DNA of 64,000 bases, taken from the NCBI GenBank assembly GCA_944332815.1, contig CALVKQ010000005.1:1-64000 (forward strand), given 5' to 3'. Shown here piece by piece: positions 7,952-16,600 of this stretch. Position 1 is the first letter of the stretch. Each line of letters starts with the position of its first letter. The DNA comes from an uncultured Clostridia bacterium (GTDB lineage: Bacteria; Bacillota; Clostridia; Christensenellales; CAG-917). The position numbers and the translations under genes are program-made. The notes under the pieces are model-generated. The model was not told the origin of the DNA, searched no databases, and saw only the letters and a program-made list of their open reading frames with translations.

Positions 7952-8016
7952 AATATTGTAGCATCCGCCGCCGCGGAGCGCAACAGGTGCCGTGCAAAAA
8001 TAAATTTTCTTTGGCG

Positions 8017-8045
8017 TTGACTTTATGTGCATGTCCATCTATAAT
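8017..8045 (+). promoter_or_regulatory. Sigma-A-type promoter
   Basis: TTGACT (8017-8022), a 17-base spacer and TATAAT (8040-8045), 34 bases before the zinc-ribbon membrane gene. Confidence 0.75.
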
Positions 8046-8078
8046 GTAAGTGTATAATATCCTATAAAGGAGAACGCT

Positions 8079-8909
8079 ATGTACACTAAATGCCCCAGTT
8101 GCAGGGCTGAGATAAGTTTCCAGCCTCCTGCCAACGCAGCAAATCTGCCGGACGGCTACAAGTACAGGGTCAAATGCCCTTCTTGCGGCGTGACCATCGG
8201 CGTCAAGCTGCCCAACCGTACGGCAATAGCGCAGGTGCAGCCCACTTTCACGCCGGCAAATCCCAACGCCCTTATGCCCGAACCGGTCTATAACGCCGGC
8301 GCCGCGCAGGCGGTCCCCACCGACGAGAAGGAGGCAAAAGCGGCGGCTCGCGCCGCTCAAAAGGCGGAAAAGAAGCCCGGCACGGCAAGAAACGTCACCG
8401 TGCTCGTGTTCACCCTGCTCCTGCTCGTGTGTTCCGTTCTCGGTTACTTCGTCAATCAAGGCAAACTGGATGTAGAACTCCTCAACGGGCTCGGCATGTT
8501 CGACGGCGTGTCCATACTCGAAAAGATGACGGAATCGCTCGACTTCTACACCCTTACCTTCGAAGCGGATGTCGCACAAGGCATGCTCACCGTGCTGCCC
8601 GTCATCTTCTTCCTCGCCACCCTGCTCACCGCAGCGCTCGCCATAATAGGGCTTTTCACCAAGAAATACGTGCGTCTGCTGCACCTCGTGCTCGCGCTCG
8701 GGTTGCTCGCCGTTGCCGCATGCACGATGTTCCAGCCCCTGCTGATGGCAGGCGAGTTCGGCGGCGAAGCGCTGGCAAACTACTTCATGGACATCATGGA
8801 GCAAAAGCTCTTCCTGATGATAGTCCCCGTCGCGATATGCGTTATCTATGCGTTCTGCGCCCTCATCCTCACATTTGTCCCGATGAAGAAAAAAGCGGCG
8901 CGCGCATAA
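8079..8909 (+). CDS. Zinc-ribbon multi-pass membrane protein, unknown function
   Basis: 276 aa. An N-terminal zinc ribbon is formed by two CPSC knuckles (CPSCRAEI at residues 5-8 and CPSCGVTI at about 34-37), a layout like MJ0042-type ribbons. A charged alanine-rich linker (about 85-103) follows, then four hydrophobic segments (about 105-125, 165-190, 195-215 and 245-265). The gene has its own promoter and terminator and stands alone. Such ribbon-plus-membrane proteins often act in envelope sensing or assembly, but nothing in the sequence assigns a job here. Confidence 0.75.
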   Translation: MYTKCPSCRAEISFQPPANAANLPDGYKYRVKCPSCGVTIGVKLPNRTAIAQVQPTFTPANPNALMPEPVYNAGAAQAVPTDEKEAKAAARAAQKAEKKPGTARNVTVLVFTLLLLVCSVLGYFVNQGKLDVELLNGLGMFDGVSILEKMTESLDFYTLTFEADVAQGMLTVLPVIFFLATLLTAALAIIGLFTKKYVRLLHLVLALGLLAVAACTMFQPLLMAGEFGGEALANYFMDIMEQKLFLMIVPVAICVIYAFCALILTFVPMKKKAARA

Positions 8910-8924
8910 CATTCGACTTTCCGC

Positions 8925-8955
8925 AAAAGCCCTCCGTCCTCGGAGGGCTTTTTTA
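8925..8955 (+). terminator. Rho-independent terminator
   Basis: Stem AAAAGCCCTCCG (8925-8936) pairs with CGGAGGGCTTTT, followed by T residues. It ends the zinc-ribbon gene. Confidence 0.9.
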
Positions 8956-8997
8956 TGTGCCCGGACCCGATGTGCGCGTGTAATAAATTTAGGGTCG

Positions 8998-9050
8998 TTC
9001 CTCTTTTGAATAAGAATAAGTAAAATCAAGCACGCTTCGAATGAGTGGAC
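8998..9050 (-). repeat. Partial family III module
   Basis: On the minus strand, GCGTGCTTGATTTTACTT followed by ATTCAAAAGAGGAAC matches the middle of the modules at 35223-35379 and 42319-42472. The branched hairpin part is missing. Confidence 0.55.
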
Positions 9051-9105
9051 GTGGGAAAAAAGTATTTTGCTCCGTCTTTGATCGGGTGTAAGTTTATTCC
9101 CGGTC

Positions 9106-9440
9106 TAAACGGCGATATTTGGATGAAATTTACCCCATCCCGAAATCAAAGATTTCGCGACGGGGACCCCGTGGGCGCGAAAACACCCATTAAAACGATG
9201 GCGCAAGCCATCGCTACGCGGAGTGAAAATGAGTGAGCTGCGCGATAGTTCCCGAGGAACGAGGAGCAAAGCGAACGTCTGTGCATTTTCACGACGCGAT
9301 AAGGAACAGCGGATGTAAAAAAACAAGGCACTGCCACAAATGTGGCAGTGCCTGTAAATTATCATCCGCTGTGACGCCGGAGCGTACTTGGGTGTACGTG
9401 ACTGTTCAGACGATAGGCACTTGACGCTGTTATTCGCCAT
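9106..9440. repeat. Degenerate family I element with extra hairpins
   Basis: The left end TAAACGGCGATATTTGG (9106-9122) is identical to that of copy B. The right part TTGACGCTGTTATTCGCCA (ending about 9440) matches the internal right arm but loses the terminal repeat. Inside are a GGGGTCCCC-hairpin-GGGG submodule (9131-9168, minus orientation), nested hairpins and the conserved GGAGCGTACT...GTACGTGAC loop (about 9380-9401). Confidence 0.65.
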
Positions 9441-9456
9441 CCCCACAACTTATCAC

Positions 9457-9625
9457 TAAACGGCGATATTTGGATGAAGAGCGCGAAAGCCCCACATATC
9501 CGGACGCGCGGTGTACTTTTTTTGCCCCAGCTGAAAATCAGAGGATTTTCACCCGGGGACCCCGATGTACATAAGCGGTCGGAGATGTGGGGCTGACAAA
9601 GCTATTCGCCAAATAGCGCCGTTTA
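9457..9625. repeat. Family I palindromic element, copy B (169 bp, long-loop type)
   Basis: The terminal inverted repeat is TAAACGGCG(A/C)TATTTGG (9457-9473 and 9609-9625, 16 of 17 matching). The inner stem AGCCCCACAT (9488-9497) pairs perfectly with 9585-9594. The loop holds GTGTACT/GTACATAAG and a GGGG-hairpin-CCCC submodule (9523-9564). It has the same total length as copy A but different outer and inner stem sequences. Confidence 0.85.
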
Positions 9626-9631
9626 GCTCGT

Positions 9632-9756
9632 TAAAGCGCGATATTTTCGCGTCAGACAAGGAAAAGCCCTCCCACACAAGAGGAGCGTACTAGGTCGTAC
9701 GTGACTCGCAGTGTGGAAGGGCTTTGACGCAGTATCACGCAAAATAGCGCGCTTTA
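9632..9756. repeat. Family I palindromic element, copy C (125 bp, short-loop type)
   Basis: The terminal inverted repeat TAAAGCGCG(A/C)TATTTT (9632-9647 and 9741-9756) matches 15 of 16. The inner stem AAAGCCCTCCCACAC (9663-9677) pairs with 9711-9725 (14 of 15). The loop contains GGAGCGTACT and GTACGTGACT. Its last three bases are the galE stop codon on the minus strand. It follows copy B after six bases. Confidence 0.85.
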
Positions 9757-10761
9757 AAAGCCGGAGGGGTTCATCCTCTGCCACCTCCACGAATCCTCAC
9801 ACATCTCATCAAGACCGTAACGGCATTCGAAGCCCATGGCTTGTTTGGCGAGGGTGGGATCGGCGTAGCATTCGGCGATGTCGCCGGGGCGACGGCCGGT
9901 GATCACGTAGGGGATGGTGCGGCCGCTGGCTTTTTCAAAGGCGCGGACTATTTCGAGGACGCTGTAACCTTTGCCGGTGCCGATGTTGTAGGTGACGAGC
10001 CCGGGCTTTTCGGCGAGCTTTTTGACGGCGAGAGAGTGCGCGTGCGCGAGGTCGAGCACGTGGATGTAATCACGCACGCCCGTGCCGTCGCGAGTGGGGT
10101 AATCGTTGCCGAATACGCGCAGTTTTTCCAGCTTGCCTATTGCCACTTGGGAGATGTAGGGCATGAGGTTGTTGGGGATGCCGTTGGGATCCTCCCCTAT
10201 CCTGCCGCTCTTGTGCGCGCCTATGGGGTTGAAGTAGCGGAGCAAGGCGATGTTCATGCTTGCATCAGCCTTGTAGACGTCGCGCAGGATGTCCTCTATC
10301 ATGAGTTTCGTCCTGCCGTACGGATTGGTGACGGAGAGGGGAAAGTCCTCCTTGATGGGGACGGTCTTCGGCTGCCCGTAAACGGTGGCGGAAGAGGAAA
10401 ACACGAAGTTTTTGACGCCGTGTTCGCGCATGACCTGCAACAGATTGAGGGTGTTGCCGAGGTTATTGCGGAAATATTCGAGGGGTTTCTCGCAAGACTC
10501 GCCGACCGCTTTCAACCCTGCAAAATGTATGACCGCGTCTATGTCCTCTTTTGAGAAGATGTCGCGCACTTTGTCGATGTCGCAAAGATCGTACTCATAG
10601 AACTTGACGTCCCTGCCGCAAAGCTCGCGCACTCTTCTCACCGCCTCGAACTTACTGTTGCAAAGGTTGTCCGCAATGACGGGATCCATCCCGTTTTCCA
10701 CCAGATCGATGACGGTGTGGGAACCGATATACCCTGCGCCGCCCGTAACCAAAATGCTCAT
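9754..10761 (-). CDS. galE: UDP-glucose 4-epimerase
   Basis: 335 aa, full length for GalE. Interconverts UDP-glucose and UDP-galactose, and in some variants the N-acetyl forms. NAD-binding GGAGYIG lies at residues 7-13. The short-chain-dehydrogenase catalytic set is present: SSSATVYG and YxxxK in NPYGRTK near residue 150. GALLRYFNPIGAHKSG and the GRRPGDIAECYADP region complete the family pattern. GGAGG lies five bases before the ATG. It follows the sugar-1-kinase gene by 67 bases on the same strand, so the two probably form a galactose/hexosamine salvage unit. The stop codon is provided by repeat copy C. Confidence 0.95.
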   Translation of the reverse strand: MSILVTGGAGYIGSHTVIDLVENGMDPVIADNLCNSKFEAVRRVRELCGRDVKFYEYDLCDIDKVRDIFSKEDIDAVIHFAGLKAVGESCEKPLEYFRNNLGNTLNLLQVMREHGVKNFVFSSSATVYGQPKTVPIKEDFPLSVTNPYGRTKLMIEDILRDVYKADASMNIALLRYFNPIGAHKSGRIGEDPNGIPNNLMPYISQVAIGKLEKLRVFGNDYPTRDGTGVRDYIHVLDLAHAHSLAVKKLAEKPGLVTYNIGTGKGYSVLEIVRAFEKASGRTIPYVITGRRPGDIAECYADPTLAKQAMGFECRYGLDEMCEDSWRWQRMNPSGF

Positions 10762-10828
10762 ATTACCTCCGTAACGGCATTTGAGCCGTCAAATTTATGC
10801 TTTTAACCTAGTGTTTGTGCAAAACGCT

Positions 10829-11917
10829 TCACGCTCTCGCTATCGCCGCCGCCATCACGGGGGCGAGTTCTTCCATGCGCCCGACCAGCTTGAACTGCGT
10901 GCGCGCTCTGACCAGATTGTGCTCGGGATAGGCGGTCTTGAAGTAAGTGTCGCCCGAGAGGTAGTCCGTCAAAAAACGCATCCCGCACTCGAAGGTCATC
11001 AGCCTCGCCGCCGCCGGCATGAGTTCTCTCTCGCGGGCGGTAACGCTGCCTTCCATCCCGTTCAAAAAGCCGCTTGCGAACGCCTCGAACAAAGTCATGT
11101 CGAAGTCCACTTTTGCAAGGTCGGGCTCATCCTCCCGAGCGGTGGAACAGCCTGCGCGCACCCCGTCGCCGAAGTCGTAAAGCATTGTGCCCGGCATGAC
11201 GGTGTCCAGGTCGATGACGCACACGGCACGCTTGGTGTCCACGTCTATCAGCACATTGTTGAGTTTGGTGTCGTTGTGCGTGACGCGCAAAGGTATCTCC
11301 CCTCCTTTCAGCGCGTCGACGAGGAGGGCGCAGCCCTGCCTCCTCTCCTTGACAAAGGCGATCTCCGCCGCCGCATCCGCGGCTCTTGCGCACACGTCCC
11401 GTTCGAGAGCGCGCTCGAAAGCCTCGTAGCGTTTCACTGTGTTATGAAAATCGGGGATGACCTCAAAGAGGGAGTCCGCATCGAACTTTTCCAGCCTTGC
11501 GACGAACTTGCCGAACGCTCTGCCTGCGTCGCGGAACATCTCCGCGTTGTCGGCGACGAGGTAAGCGTCCGTGTTTTCTATGAACTGCGTGGCGCGCCAG
11601 ACCTCCCCCTCGGGCGAGGTGTAATACGCCTTTCCGTCCTTTGTGGGGATGAGGCGCAGACACTCCCGGTCGGGATCTCCGCCGTCGCGCAGGACGGTTT
11701 CCCTCAGAAAACGGGTGACCGCGATCATATTGCGCATGAGCCCTTCGCGGTCGGGGAAGACGACGGCGTTGAGGCGCTGCATAATGTAGCGCACCCTCCC
11801 CTCTCTTCCGCGGCAGGTGACCGCATAGGTGTCGTTGATATGTCCGTTGCCGTAAAGAGAAACATCCTCCGTTTCGCCGTCAAAGGCAAACTGCCGTGCC
11901 GCAAGATACCGGTCCAT
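10829..11917 (-). CDS. Phosphotransferase (APH) family sugar-1-kinase, NahK-like
   Basis: 362 aa with the aminoglycoside-phosphotransferase/choline-kinase fold. The catalytic Brenner motif appears as VTHNDTKLNNVLI near residue 220, and the metal-binding IDLDTVMPG...YDFGDG near 240-255. N-acetylhexosamine 1-kinases of the bifidobacterial lacto-N-biose pathway share this NDTKLNN layout and also sit next to galE, which favours sugar phosphorylation over antibiotic resistance (inference). ATG 11917 is preferred: the TATAAT at 11939-11944 would leave an upstream ATG at 11938 untranscribed, and AAGGAGG lies just before 11917. Confidence 0.8.
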   Translation of the reverse strand: MDRYLAARQFAFDGETEDVSLYGNGHINDTYAVTCRGREGRVRYIMQRLNAVVFPDREGLMRNMIAVTRFLRETVLRDGGDPDRECLRLIPTKDGKAYYTSPEGEVWRATQFIENTDAYLVADNAEMFRDAGRAFGKFVARLEKFDADSLFEVIPDFHNTVKRYEAFERALERDVCARAADAAAEIAFVKERRQGCALLVDALKGGEIPLRVTHNDTKLNNVLIDVDTKRAVCVIDLDTVMPGTMLYDFGDGVRAGCSTAREDEPDLAKVDFDMTLFEAFASGFLNGMEGSVTARERELMPAAARLMTFECGMRFLTDYLSGDTYFKTAYPEHNLVRARTQFKLVGRMEELAPVMAAAIARA

Positions 11918-11938
11918 CCGCCGCCTCCTTTTAACCAT

Positions 11939-11967
11939 ATTATATCTCCGCGCGCGCGAAAAGTAAA
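11939..11967 (-). promoter_or_regulatory. Promoter of the sugar kinase-galE unit
   Basis: On the minus strand, TTTACT (complement of 11962-11967), a 17-base spacer and TATAAT (complement of 11939-11944). It sets a short leader and decides the kinase start. Confidence 0.75.
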
Positions 11968-12054
11968 GCACGGAAACCCTCCTTGCAGCGCTCTGCCGAA
12001 AAATGCTTCAAAACGGGTGCGTTTTTTTTTGATATAATATATAATAGCCGCGCC

Positions 12055-12876
12055 ATGAAGTTATCTTTCTCTGAAAAAATGAAGGAAAGCCTGAAAATGT
12101 TCCTGGTCTTTTTCAAGATCGGGCTGTTTTCCTTCGGCGGCGGATACGCCATGCTCGCGATGATCGAGCACGAAGTGGTGGAAAAGCGCGGCTGGCTGAC
12201 CCACGGCGAGCTGTTGGACATCTTCGCAATTGCCGAAAGCACCCCGGGCGCCATTTCCATCAACATCGCCACATTCATAGGCACCAAACGCGCAGGTATA
12301 TTGGGCGGCTGCATAACCACTCTCGGCGTGGTGCTGCCGGCATTTTTGGTCATTCTCGCCCTCTCCTACATCCTCGACCTGGTGCGCGACAACAAATGGG
12401 TGAACGCGCTCTTCACGGGCGTGCGCGTGGGCGTGGTGGTGCTCATAATCCATGCCGCGCTTAAATTCCTGAAAGAGATGAAAAAGAAGGTGGTCACGGT
12501 GCTGCTCGCCGTCGCGATGTTCTGCCTTGCGGTGTTCGCGGACATCAACGTGATCTTCCTCATGCTCGGGTCGATAGGCATCTCCGTCGTCGCCGTGATC
12601 GTGGCGCACGTCTGGGCGAAGCAAAAATTCCTCATCGCGGTGAGCACGGGCACCCCTCATTACACGCGCGACGAACTGCGCGAGGCTCACTGCCCCGAAC
12701 AGCTGCTTGCGGTAAATCTGCCCTGCGAGTCGTGCGACGACAGCGAGCAATGTGACGCCGGCGAGCAATGTGATAATGTCGGGCAATGTGACGGCACCGA
12801 GCCGTGCGGCGGCGCCGTGACTACCGCTCCTTCTTCGGAGGAAAACGAGGACAAGGGAGGTGCTGACAATGCTTGA
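12055..12876 (+). CDS. Chromate transporter (CHR) half protein with Cys-rich tail
   Basis: 273 aa. The first 190 residues form one CHR domain: FFKIGLFSFGGGYAMLAMIE, then AIAESTPGAISINIATFIG and GVVLPAFLVI are family signatures. Paired half-length CHR proteins act together as an anion (chromate/sulfate-type) transporter. After the last helix an unusual tail of about 60 residues carries eight cysteines in spaced CD/CESC units (LPCESCDDSEQCDAGEQC and so on). This extension is not typical of the family and looks metal- or thiol-reactive. TATAAT-like sequence lies 12-25 bases upstream and no clear RBS is present. It overlaps the next CHR gene. Confidence 0.85.
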   Translation: MKLSFSEKMKESLKMFLVFFKIGLFSFGGGYAMLAMIEHEVVEKRGWLTHGELLDIFAIAESTPGAISINIATFIGTKRAGILGGCITTLGVVLPAFLVILALSYILDLVRDNKWVNALFTGVRVGVVVLIIHAALKFLKEMKKKVVTVLLAVAMFCLAVFADINVIFLMLGSIGISVVAVIVAHVWAKQKFLIAVSTGTPHYTRDELREAHCPEQLLAVNLPCESCDDSEQCDAGEQCDNVGQCDGTEPCGGAVTTAPSSEENEDKGGADNA

Positions 12877-13450
12877 GCTGCGACTCTTTTGGACTTTCTT
12901 CAAGATAGGGCTGTTCACGATAGGCGGCGGACACGCGATGATCCCCCTCATCATGGAGGAGCTGGTCGCAGAAGGCTGGCTGGAGCAGGAGGTCCTTTTG
13001 GACTTCATCGCCATTTCCGAAAGCACGCCGGGACCCTTCGCGGTGAACATCGCCACTTACGCCGGACAGGAAGTCGCAGGCATTGGCGGCGCGATAATGT
13101 GCACGCTTGGCGTCGTGCTGCCCTCCCTCATCATAATCATCCTGATCGCGAAATTCTTCTCGCGATATATGAACCGTCCCGTCGTGCAGGAAGTGTTCGA
13201 CCATGTGAGCGGTTCGGTGACGGGGCTGCTCTTCTCCGTCGTGCTGACCGTCGGCATCCTGGTGCTCTTCGGCATGAACGACATCTACGACGTGGGCTCC
13301 TTCAAGCCTGACTGGATAGCGATAGGGCTCTTCCTCGGGCTGCTCGCGCTCTCCTTCGTGAAGATAAAAAAGAAAAAACTGCCCCCCATCGCCATCATAC
13401 TCCTCTCCGCGCTGGGAGGGGTGCTGCTGTACGGGTTCATCCCCGTCTAG
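12869..13450 (+). CDS. Chromate transporter (CHR) half protein, second subunit
   Basis: 193 aa with a complete CHR domain (FFKIGLFTIGGGHAMIPLIM, AISESTPGPFAVNIATYAG, GVVLPSLIIIILI). The three signatures parallel those of the preceding gene, so the pair encodes the two halves of one membrane transporter. ATG 12869 sits nine bases after GGGAGG and overlaps the upstream gene by eight bases; a GTG at 12860 is the alternative. The substrate in a gut anaerobe is unlikely to be chromate itself and remains unassigned. Confidence 0.87.
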   Translation: MLELRLFWTFFKIGLFTIGGGHAMIPLIMEELVAEGWLEQEVLLDFIAISESTPGPFAVNIATYAGQEVAGIGGAIMCTLGVVLPSLIIIILIAKFFSRYMNRPVVQEVFDHVSGSVTGLLFSVVLTVGILVLFGMNDIYDVGSFKPDWIAIGLFLGLLALSFVKIKKKKLPPIAIILLSALGGVLLYGFIPV

Positions 13451-13513
13451 AAAATTTTGTGACGCGGCGTATATTGCATTAACATGTGCTTTATCCGACC
13501 AAAATATCGTTTC

Positions 13514-13545
13514 AACCGCCGTTTTTGACAAAAGCGGCGGTTTTT
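13514..13545 (+). terminator. Rho-independent terminator
   Basis: Stem AACCGCCG (13514-13521) pairs with CGGCGGTT (13535-13542), followed by T residues. It ends the chromate transporter pair. Confidence 0.85.
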
Positions 13546-13618
13546 ATGTCCCGTTTCGCGTGCGCGCGGCGGTTGCCCCGAACGTAGAGTCGTGTTATAA
13601 TCCCGTCAGGAGTTTATT

Positions 13619-16600
13619 ATGGCACAGGTACCCACCGAAAAAAGTTTTGCCGACATCACTGCCAGCTGCGCCAAAGTGGTCAGCTACTTCCATTTGCAGA
13701 ACGGCATTTCACCCATCAAACGACTTTACGTCAAAAATTCCTCCGACACCGAGCGCGAAAGTCTGCGCATAAGGATAAGTTCGGAGCCGAAGTTCATCCT
13801 GCCCCACGAGATAACCGACGTCAGGATACCGCGCCGCACCACGGCGAAGTTCGAGGAGAGCGTCAGCCTCTCCCCTCTTTACATGGTGGCGCTGGACAAG
13901 CGCGAAAGCGGCGAGATAATCCTGGAAGTGTTCGACGAGAACGACGCCCTTGCCGCAAGTCAGCGTTTCCCCGTGGAACTGCTCGCGTTCAACGAGTGCG
14001 ACTACGCGGAAGACCCCGGCAGCCTCGCCGCCTTCGTCAGGCGTTCGGCGGAACTTAATAAGCTGCTCAACCTCGCCTCCAAAAAATTGCAGGGGTGGGG
14101 GCTCAACTCGTGCACGGGCTACTCAGGCACGCGCAACAACGTGCGCAACCATTTTGCCGCATGTTACAGCGTACTTGCGGATCAGAAACTGACACGCGCG
14201 GAGGACAAGGCGGACGCCGGACGCACCTTTGTCGCCGACCACCGCGACACCCTGATAACGGGCGCGGCGACGCCGCTGGAACTGGCGCTCATGCTTGCCG
14301 CGATGGTGGAAGCGAACGGTCAGAACCCCGTGCTTTCACTCATAGACGGAAAGTGGTACACTGGCTGTTTTTTGGTCAACGAGTGTCTTCCTAACCTGCT
14401 CGGCGACGACGCGGATATGCTGCGCAAAAAGTCCGAAAAGGGCGTGAGCGACCTGAGCTTGGTCTGCGCGTCGGACATCTTTGCCGGCATATCCTTCGAA
14501 AAGGCGGAAAAGAGCGCGCAGGCGGTGCTGAAAAAGGGCGCAGATGCGGACTTTATCGTGGACGTGAAGCGCGCGCGCATCATGCACATCTTCCCCCTGC
14601 CCGAGAGGGTCAAAGGAGAGAACGGCTACGACCTCAGGCAGAGCAAGGATTATTTCACCGATCTTGCGCCCAAACAGCTCAAAGAGTACGGCGGCGACAT
14701 AGGCGGCGAAAAGGAGATAAGCCGCGTCACGCAGTGGGAACGTCGTCTGCTGGACATGGATATGCGCAACGCGCTGCTCAACTTCAAGGTGTCGCAGACG
14801 GTGGTCAAACTGTTGGTGCCCAGCATAGAGGACTTCGTGGAAAATATGGCGGAGATCCGCTCCTACACCCTCGAATGCAAACCCAAAGAGAGCCTGGAAA
14901 GCCTGGACAAGCTGACCAACGGTTTTGACAGAGGGGGCTTTTTGAAGCCGTTTGCGGACTATATCCTCTACGAATACCGCAACCGCAGGCTGCGCACGGT
15001 GTTCGAACCGCGCGAGCACGACAGCGCCCTCCTCCGCCTCTTCCGCAAGGAGAGGTCCATCCAGGAGGAAACGGGCACCCTCACCCTCTATCTCGCCGCC
15101 GGGTTCCTCAAATGGAGGGAGCAGGAACAGAGCGAGGACAAGTACGCTCCCCTCTTCCTCTATCCCGTCACCATAAACAAAAAAGGCATCGCCGCCCCCG
15201 TCTATTCGCTGGACATCAACACGGACGACCTGCGCGTGAACAGCACTCTGCTGGAATTTCTGTATCAGGAGTTCGACCTCGACATGAGAGGGCTGGCTTC
15301 CGCGGATCTGACCACTCCGCAGGGGGTGCTTTCCGTGCTCGCGCGCATAAAGCGCGAATGCGTGCGCTTCAAGGGATGGGACGTCATCGGGAACGTGTTC
15401 CTCGCTAGCCTTTCTTTCGGCAACTATCTGCTGTGGCACGACGTCAAATACAAGAGCGACCGTTTCCGCTCCCACCCCATAGTGCGCTCCCTCATCAACA
15501 ACAGGCTGGAACTGCCGGAGGGCGCATTCGACCTCTCGTCCAGGAGCAGCGACGAAGCGTATATCGGCGAGGAGAGGATGTACCTCCCCATCTCCGCGGA
15601 CAGCTCGCAGTACTCCGCCATCTACGACAGCCTTTCCAAGAGTTTCGTGTTGCACGGGCCTCCCGGCACGGGCAAGTCGCAGACCATAACCAACATCATA
15701 GCCAACAACATCGTGCGTGGGCGCAGGGTGCTCTTCGTGGCGGAAAAGATGGCGGCGCTCTCCGTCGTCCACCGCAGGCTGCAAAACATAGGGCTGGGCG
15801 ACTTCTGCCTGGAACTGCATTCCAACAAAGCCAACAAAACCCAGGTGCTCAACCACATCATCAACACCCTCTCGCTGTCGGAAGCCTCCTCCGAGCAGGA
15901 CCTCGCGGAAAAGGCGGCGGAGATAGCCGTCCCCCTCGAAAAGCTGCAAAAAGAGCTGGACGCCATGCACAGGAAGCGTTATCTCGGCTTCTCGCTGTAT
16001 GAAGCGATCCTGGACTACTTCGCCAACGAGAACGCCCCCGACTGTCTGAACATAGACAGCCTGTTCTACGAAAAGCTGACCGAGAGTTCCTTCAATAATT
16101 ATTTGGACGTACTGACGGAGCTCTCTCTGCGCGCAAAAGAGTGCGGAGATATCGAGAAATCCCCCTTCCGTCACATCGGCGGTTTTACTTACGACGACAA
16201 GTGGCGCCGCGACGGCGAAAGCGTGCTGGATATCTATCAGATGGAGCTCAAACATCTGCGCCAGTACGCGCGCGGTCTGCTGCCCCTCTTCAATATGCGC
16301 ACGATCGCGCTGACCTCCGTCAAACTGCGCGCCCTTTACGACATCTGCGTGCTGCTCGGTCAGGACAGCGTGCGCGCCTTCTTCCATTGGTGCGACAAGA
16401 AGAGCGGCGAGCTGGGTGCGTCCGTGCAAAGCGTGGCGAGCGACGCGAAAGGCACTTTGGACTCCTTCCGCGAGGCGCTGACAAGACACCGTATGCTCAC
16501 CTCGGAGTATGTTAGCAAGTACGGCGCATATCCCTCCGACGTCCCCCTCGACGAGGTGGACAGCGCGGCGGCGACAGGTTCGTTGAGCCGCGCGGTGAAG

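Larger units (their letters stand above)
8956..9753. other. Intergenic repeat island 1
   Basis: About 800 bases between convergent genes, with no credible coding sequence. It contains a partial family III module (about 8998-9050), a degenerate family I element (9106-9440), then two complete family I elements in tandem (9457-9625 and 9632-9756). Additional perfect hairpins include one with stem AGGCACTGCCACA near 9328-9356 and GATGGC/GCCATC near 9197-9212. Confidence 0.8.
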
